Program-made: the position numbers and the translations under genes
Notes under the pieces: generated by a model
The model's database searches: none
The model's input: the letters and a program-made list of their open reading frames with translations, nothing else
Told to the model about the DNA's origin: nothing
NCBI GenBank assembly: GCA_031280335.1
Contig: JAITGZ010000021.1
Span: forward strand, 1-10,534
DNA from: Deltaproteobacteria bacterium
GTDB lineage: Bacteria > Desulfobacterota > Desulfovibrionia > Desulfovibrionales > Desulfovibrionaceae
Length of the DNA stretch: 10,534 bases
Direction: 5' to 3'
Part shown: piece by piece, positions 7,241 through 10,534 of the stretch
Layout: each line of letters opens with the position of its first letter
Position numbering within the stretch: position 1 is the stretch's first letter

Positions 7241-8137
7241 GTGCCCCATGTGCTTACCCAGGCGGTACTGCCTGATTTACCCCTGTTTTCACGCGGCAAA
7301 GTCCGCGACATGTTTGAGCTGGACAAAGACACCCTGCTCATTGTAACCACAGACCGCATGTCCGCCTTTGACGTGATCCTGAACGAGCCTGTGCCCTGCA
7401 AGGGGACAGTGCTGAACAAGATCACCGTTTTTTGGATGAAACGCTTTGAGCGTCTGGTTAAAAACCATCTGCTGGCCGATGACCCGCACGCCTTCCCGCC
7501 CCGGCTTCTCCCCTACGCCGGGCAGCTTGAAGGACGCGCCGTGCTGGCGCGCAAAGCCCGCCCCCTGCCGGTGGAGTGCATTGTGCGCGGACATCTGGCC
7601 GGATCAGGCTGGGCGGAATATCAGCGTAGCGGTACGGTCTGCGGGCGGCGCCTGCCTGCCGGACTGCCGGAATCATCCCGCCTGGACGAGCCGCTCTTCA
7701 CCCCCTCCACCAAGGCCGAGCAAGGGGAGCATGATGAAAACATCACCCTGGAGCGGGCGGCGGAGCTTTTGGGAGAAAAACTCCTGCGCCGGGTACAGGA
7801 CATCTCGCTGGAACTCTTTTGCCGGGCCAGAGATTACGCCGAGAGCAAAGGCCTGATTATCGCGGACACCAAGTTTGAATTCGGGCTGGATGGAGACGAG
7901 CTTATGCTCATTGACGAGGCGCTCACCCCGGACTCCTCCCGCTTCTGGCCCCTGGAAGGATACGCCCCCGGCCGCAGCCAGCCCAGTTTTGACAAACAGT
8001 ACCTGCGCGACTGGCTGAGTGCCCAGCCCTGGGACAAAAAGGCCCCGGCCCCCAAAGTGCCGCCAAAGGTGATTGCGGAAACCTCCCTTAAATATAAAGA
8101 AGCCTACCGTATGCTCACCGGAGAAGAGGCGGAATAA
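7241..8137 (+). CDS. purC: Phosphoribosylaminoimidazole-succinocarboxamide synthase
   Basis: PurC joins CAIR and aspartate with ATP to make SAICAR in de novo purine synthesis. The 298-residue length matches the longer, yeast-Ade1-like bacterial form rather than the ~237-residue E. coli type. Family motifs in order are RGKVRDMFEL (18-27), TTDRMSAFDV (36-45), ECIVRGHLAGSGW (112-124), the substrate loop with FTPSTKAEQGEHDENI (153-168), DTKFEFG (209-215) and DEALTPDSSRFWP (225-237). The start is GTG at 7241, supported by AAGGAAG seven bases upstream; no in-frame ATG nearby gives the conserved N-terminus. It sits 15 bases after hisD and 71 bases before fabI, in the same direction. Adjacency to hisD is sensible because histidine synthesis releases AICAR, the purine intermediate derived from SAICAR. 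Confidence 0.97.
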   Translation: MPHVLTQAVLPDLPLFSRGKVRDMFELDKDTLLIVTTDRMSAFDVILNEPVPCKGTVLNKITVFWMKRFERLVKNHLLADDPHAFPPRLLPYAGQLEGRAVLARKARPLPVECIVRGHLAGSGWAEYQRSGTVCGRRLPAGLPESSRLDEPLFTPSTKAEQGEHDENITLERAAELLGEKLLRRVQDISLELFCRARDYAESKGLIIADTKFEFGLDGDELMLIDEALTPDSSRFWPLEGYAPGRSQPSFDKQYLRDWLSAQPWDKKAPAPKVPPKVIAETSLKYKEAYRMLTGEEAE

Positions 8138-8153
8138 CCCCAAACCCAAACCA

Positions 8154-8173
8154 GCCGGGGCGGTGCCCCTGGC
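8154..8173 (+). other. GC-rich hairpin between purC and fabI
   Basis: GCC-GGGGC (8154-8161) pairs with GCCCC-T-GGC (8165-8173) around a GGT loop, with one bulged T, giving eight pairs. It is preceded by CCCCAAACCC, echoing the C-tract seen beside the other hairpins of this contig. There is no T run, so it may attenuate or process the transcript between purC and fabI rather than end it. Confidence 0.45.
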
Positions 8174-8208
8174 GCACAAAGACAACTTCAAGTCAGAGGA
8201 GAACATAC

Positions 8209-8997
8209 ATGTTATTAAAAGATAAAAAAGCCCTCATTTTCGGTCTGGCCAACAACCGCAGCATTGCCTACGGCATTGCCGCCGCCTACAAGGAACACGG
8301 CGCGCGCCTGGCATTTTCCTGGCCCGGCGAAGCCATACGCAAACGCGTTCTGCCCCTGTCTGAAGAATTGGGCGGAGATTTCACCTTTCCTTGCGATGTG
8401 AGCAGCGATGAGCAAATCGCCGCCGCTGTGGAAACAGTGCAAAAACATTGGGGCAAAGTGGATGTGCTGGTACATGCCGTGGCCTTTGCCGACAAAGAAG
8501 ACCTGGGCGGACGCTTCATTGACACCACCCGCGCCGGATACGCCAAAGCCCTGGATATATCCGCCTTTTCCCTGGGTGCCCTGTGCAAGGCCTTTGAAGG
8601 ACTGCTCAACGACCATGCATCGGTAATCACCCTCACCTACTACGGAGCGGATAAATGGATCGCCAACTACAACGTCATGGGCGTTGCCAAGGCCGCCCTG
8701 CAGGCGGGGGTGCGCTATCTGGCCTATGACCTGGGCGGGCGGGGCATCAGGGTAAACGCCCTGAGCGCCGGACCACTCAAAACCCTCGCCGCCTCAGGCA
8801 TATCCGGCTTTTCCCATCTGCTCAAGCACATTGAGCGCTATACCCCGCTCAACAAAAATATTACCATTGAAGAAGTGGGCAACGCCGCCCTCTTTCTGGC
8901 CTCCGACCTCAGTTCGGGCATGACCGGTGAAGTCATGTTTGTGGACGCGGGCTACAATACCTCCGGCATCCAGATCCCCGACGCCGCGCCCAACTAA
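8209..8997 (+). CDS. fabI: Enoyl-[acyl-carrier-protein] reductase (NADH), FabI type
   Basis: FabI reduces trans-2-enoyl-ACP in the last step of each fatty-acid elongation cycle. The 262-residue protein is a short-chain dehydrogenase of normal FabI length. The nucleotide-binding loop is GLANNRSIAYGIA (12-24), matching the divergent G-x5-SIA form typical of FabI. The catalytic set Y144, Y154 and K161 lies in TYYGADKW and NYNVMGVAK and corresponds to Y146/Y156/K163 of the E. coli enzyme. The C-terminus has the usual LASDLSSGMTGEVMFVDAGY. ATG 8209 is preceded by GAGGAG with good spacing. The residue aligned to E. coli Gly93 is Ala92 (HAVAFA), as in several Gram-positive FabI proteins. It follows purC after a hairpin-bearing gap and is the last gene before a terminator-like region. 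Confidence 0.97.
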   Translation: MLLKDKKALIFGLANNRSIAYGIAAAYKEHGARLAFSWPGEAIRKRVLPLSEELGGDFTFPCDVSSDEQIAAAVETVQKHWGKVDVLVHAVAFADKEDLGGRFIDTTRAGYAKALDISAFSLGALCKAFEGLLNDHASVITLTYYGADKWIANYNVMGVAKAALQAGVRYLAYDLGGRGIRVNALSAGPLKTLAASGISGFSHLLKHIERYTPLNKNITIEEVGNAALFLASDLSSGMTGEVMFVDAGYNTSGIQIPDAAPN

Positions 8998-9021
8998 GCA
9001 TATCAACTTTGAGATTATATA

Positions 9022-9070
9022 TTTGGGGCTATTGCCCCAAACCCCATCCGGGGGGAATCATTCCCCCCGG
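9022..9070 (+). terminator. Tandem perfect hairpins after fabI (terminator-like or dispersed repeat)
   Basis: The first stem is TTTGGGGC (9022-9029) and GCCCCAAA (9034-9041) with a TATT loop. The second is CCGGGGGGAA (9048-9057) and TTCCCCCCGG (9061-9070) with a TCA loop, ten perfect pairs. The second is followed by C, not T, so Rho-independent release is not textbook. Position directly after fabI supports termination or 3'-end stabilisation. Related G4/C4 stems recur at the right end of the contig. Confidence 0.6.
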
Positions 9071-9170
9071 CCCCCCCGACCGGTGAAAGCCCGCACAGCG
9101 GGATCGGCGCGAAGTTCCGGAGCAAGGCTGGCTTTGCCCGCCGCAGCTACGGTTTAAAACCCTTGAGCCT

Positions 9171-9200
9171 CCCTCCCCCCGACTCCGCCCTCCTGAACCC
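9171..9200 (-). other. Putative G-quadruplex tract on the minus strand
   Basis: The plus strand has C tracts at 9171-9173, 9175-9180, 9188-9190 and 9198-9200. On the complementary strand this reads GGG-N7-GGG-N7-GGGGGG-N1-GGG, meeting the usual G3+N1-7 rule. It lies about 60 bases upstream of the activator promoter. Folding is untested, and two loops are at the maximum length. Confidence 0.35.
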
Positions 9201-9216
9201 TTTCAAATTTTTGAAA
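9201..9216. promoter_or_regulatory. Palindrome TTTCAAA-tt-TTTGAAA, possible operator
   Basis: A perfect seven-base inverted repeat with a two-base centre lies about 43 bases upstream of the -35 element of the activator gene promoter. Its dyad symmetry and position suit a transcription-factor site. The binding protein is unknown, and short A/T palindromes also arise by chance. Confidence 0.3.
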
Positions 9217-9258
9217 ATACCGCGCCCCTTTTGGCGGCAATATATTTTTATGCGCAAC

Positions 9259-9288
9259 TTGATCAAAATTATTTTTTTCTGCTATAAT
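9259..9288 (+). promoter_or_regulatory. Sigma-70 promoter of the sigma-54 activator gene
   Basis: TTGATC (9259-9264) and a perfect TATAAT (9283-9288) are 18 bases apart, and TG at 9280-9281 gives an extended -10. Transcription would begin near 9295, leaving a leader of roughly 78 bases before the GTG at 9373. The -35 lies in the palindrome TTGATCAA. This is the best sigma-70 promoter seen in the contig. Confidence 0.72.
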
Positions 9289-9314
9289 GCCTTCCAAAAT
9301 TGAAAAGCGCCGGC

Positions 9315-9365
9315 AAGAGCCCTGCGGCTCTTATAACGCTTGCGATCTTTTCATGCGCAAAGGCG
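9315..9365 (+). promoter_or_regulatory. Structured 5' leader of the sigma-54 activator mRNA
   Basis: AAGAGCC (9315-9321) pairs perfectly with GGCTCTT (9326-9332) around CTGC. A second, weaker stem pairs CGC-TTGCG (9337-9344) with CGCAA and GCG (9356-9365), with a two-base bulge. The second stem covers the AAAGG ribosome-binding site at 9359-9363, so translation could be gated by folding. No known riboswitch class is recognised. Confidence 0.4.
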
Positions 9366-9372
9366 TTTCATC

Positions 9373-10473
9373 GTGTGCAGCAACAAAGAAACTTCAAAGA
9401 ATGAAGGCGGTCCATGGACTTCGCGGCCCCATGCGCCCGCCGGCGGCGGCCCATCCGCCCGGAACGCGCCGGACAGCAGGAGCGCCCCTTGCGGGCTTGT
9501 GGGACAGAGCCTGCCTTTTTTGGACCTCATGCGCCGCATAGACGAAGCCGGCCCAAGCGACGCCAATGTACTCATCACCGGCGAATCCGGCACCGGCAAG
9601 GAATTGGTGGCCAAGGCCATTCATCAATGCAGCCCCAGGGCCGCCGCGCCTTTTGTCATCGTCAACTGCGCGGCCATTCCGGAAAGCCTCATGGAAAGCG
9701 AGCTTTTCGGACACATCAAAGGTGCCTTCACCGGGGCAGTTCTTTCCCGTTGCGGTCGTCTGGCCCAGGCGGATTCCGGCACTGTTTTTCTGGATGAAAT
9801 AGGCGATATGCCATTGTCTTTACAGGTAAAAATTTTGCGCTACATCCAGGAAAAAACTGTGGAACCCCTGGGGGGCAGCGCCCCGCTGCGGGTAAATACG
9901 CGCATCATTGCCGCCACCAATCAAAACCTGGAACAAGCCGTCATCCAGGGACGCTTTCGCCAAGATCTCTACTACCGCCTCAATGTTTACCCCATCAGCG
10001 CTCCCCCTCTGCGGGAAAGAAAGGGGGATATCCCCATGTTGCTTGGTCATTTCGCGGAACGCCTGGCGGCAAAAACAGGCGGCAGCCCCCTGCGCTTCAG
10101 TCATGAAGCCCTGTGCATGCTCTCCGCCTACCCTTGGCCGGGCAATATCCGGGAACTGGAAAACTGCGTGGAACGCCTGAGCGTAGCCGTGGACGACGTC
10201 CAGGTTACCCCGGCGAAGCTTAAAGCCTGTTCTGTGGCGCTTTCCACCCTCAAGGCGGGAGAATCCGACCGCGCCCTTACAGATACCCTGCCCGCCCTGC
10301 CCGTCAACCTGGAACAGGAATTGGACGGGCTGGAACGGGCCTTATTGCTTCAGGCCCTGGAACAGAGCGGCGGGGTGCAGGTTAAAGCGGCGGAACTTTT
10401 GCGCATCACCGAGCGGAGCATGTGGCACCGGATCAAAAAACACGGCATCCACATCGTCAGAGAGGCGTCATAA
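9373..10473 (+). CDS. Stand-alone sigma-54-dependent transcriptional activator (PspF-like)
   Basis: This bacterial enhancer-binding protein would remodel sigma-54 RNA polymerase using ATP. From the GTG start it has 366 residues: a Gly/Pro/Ala/Arg-rich, probably disordered N-terminus of about 40, the AAA+ domain and a Fis-type HTH. Motifs are Walker A GESGTGKE (70-77), the sigma-54 contact loop GAFTGA (117-122), Walker B GTVFLDEIGD (136-145), the arginine-finger region FRQDLYYRL (195-203), WPGNIRELEN (255-264) and HTH residues about 338-356. There is no receiver, GAF or PAS domain, as in PspF. GTG 9373 is chosen because AAAGG lies nine bases upstream; the frame extends to a TTG at 9340, which has no RBS. 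No good sigma-54 site was noticed in the window, so targets lie elsewhere. Control is probably by a partner protein or by expression level. Confidence 0.9.
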   Translation: MCSNKETSKNEGGPWTSRPHAPAGGGPSARNAPDSRSAPCGLVGQSLPFLDLMRRIDEAGPSDANVLITGESGTGKELVAKAIHQCSPRAAAPFVIVNCAAIPESLMESELFGHIKGAFTGAVLSRCGRLAQADSGTVFLDEIGDMPLSLQVKILRYIQEKTVEPLGGSAPLRVNTRIIAATNQNLEQAVIQGRFRQDLYYRLNVYPISAPPLRERKGDIPMLLGHFAERLAAKTGGSPLRFSHEALCMLSAYPWPGNIRELENCVERLSVAVDDVQVTPAKLKACSVALSTLKAGESDRALTDTLPALPVNLEQELDGLERALLLQALEQSGGVQVKAAELLRITERSMWHRIKKHGIHIVREAS

Positions 10474-10493
10474 AGAGCGTAATATTGGGGAGG

Positions 10494-10523
10494 GAACCCC
10501 AAGGGGCCAGCCCCTTGAGGTTC
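10494..10523 (+). terminator. Terminator-like hairpin after the activator gene, truncated by the contig end
   Basis: CAAGGGG (10500-10506) pairs with CCCCTTG (10511-10517) around CCAG. After one mismatch, GAACC (10494-10498) pairs with GGTTC (10519-10523). The left arm continues outward as TTGGGGAGG (10485-10493), but its partner is missing because adapter sequence begins at 10524. It lies 20 bases after the activator stop. An alternative stem TTGGGG (10485-10490) with CCCCAA (10497-10502) is also possible. Confidence 0.6.
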
Positions 10524-10534
10524 AGATCGGAAGA
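10524..10534. other. Sequencing-adapter residue (Illumina TruSeq start)
   Basis: The last 11 bases, AGATCGGAAGA, are identical to the first 11 bases of the standard Illumina adapter AGATCGGAAGAGC. They sit exactly at the contig edge and interrupt a hairpin arm. They should be treated as untrimmed artefact, not genome. Confidence 0.88.

Larger units (their letters stand above)
8998..9372. other. 375-base regulatory intergenic region between fabI and the sigma-54 activator gene
   Basis: No gene is visible here. In order it holds a double hairpin (9022-9070), a weak stem-loop (CCCGC at 9090-9094 with GCGGG at 9098-9102), a GC-rich unassigned stretch to about 9150, a C-rich tract (9171-9200), an A/T palindrome (9201-9216), an AT-rich stretch, a sigma-70 promoter (9259-9288) and a structured leader. 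The GC-rich part from 9022 to 9200 has the feel of a dispersed intergenic repeat, but with one genome fragment this cannot be shown. Confidence 0.6.

Noticed and set aside
8491..8508. FabI Ala92 as a triclosan-resistance change (E. coli Gly93 position)
   Set aside because: Alanine is the natural residue here in triclosan-sensitive FabI proteins such as those of Staphylococcus and Bacillus, so it is not evidence of resistance.
9340..9372. TTG at 9340 as start of the sigma-54 activator
   Set aside because: No ribosome-binding site precedes it, it lies within a leader stem, and GTG 9373 has AAAGG at a usable distance.
9287..9541. 84-codon plus-strand frame beginning inside the TATAAT box
   Set aside because: Its ATG lies upstream of the predicted transcript start and it overlaps the activator gene in another frame.

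Overview
The window reads as one complete contig from a draft or metagenome assembly of a GC-rich bacterium, most likely a Desulfovibrio-like sulfate reducer (Desulfovibrionaceae). Four things suggest this: GC-rich coding sequence with AT-rich promoters, intergenic GC-rich double hairpins of the GGGG..CCCC type, a sigma-54 activator and a sigma-28 promoter, and the hisD-purC-fabI gene order, which I recall from Desulfovibrio genomes. The genus assignment is inference. The left edge falls just inside the first codons of what looks like an insertion-sequence transposase. The right edge ends in 11 bases identical to the start of the Illumina adapter. Both edges are therefore assembly breaks, not biological ends.

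Left half, minus strand (1-5240): a putative transposase start with a leader hairpin (1-86) is followed by a two-gene unit for a YhaO/SbcD-type metallophosphoesterase nuclease and a YhaN/SbcC/Rad50-type coiled-coil ATPase. The ATPase has a transmembrane hairpin in the middle of its coiled coil. The nuclease stop and the ATPase start abut as TAAATG. Upstream lie a strong hairpin and a 73-codon gene with a near-consensus sigma-28 (FliA) promoter, which points to a motility-associated small protein.

Right half, plus strand (5273-10534): a possible 24-codon ORF with a CxxC motif comes first. Then come a pyridoxamine-phosphate-oxidase-like flavin-binding protein, hisD (last steps of histidine synthesis), purC (SAICAR synthesis) and fabI (enoyl-ACP reductase). 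The first three are tightly packed. fabI follows after 71 nt that contain a hairpin. A 375-nt intergenic region holds a double-hairpin element, a possible G-quadruplex tract, a palindrome and a very good sigma-70 promoter. It leads to a stand-alone, PspF-like sigma-54 activator that has AAA+ and Fis-type HTH domains but no sensory domain. A terminator-like hairpin after this gene is cut off by the adapter.

How the genes work together: the nuclease and ATPase probably form one DNA-processing machine, tethered to the membrane through the ATPase. HisD and PurC belong to pathways that meet at AICAR, while FabI uses NADH and HisD makes it. I see no tRNA, rRNA, CRISPR array or defence island. The most novel-looking items are the sigma-28-driven small gene, the CxxC micro-ORF and the transposase leader hairpin.
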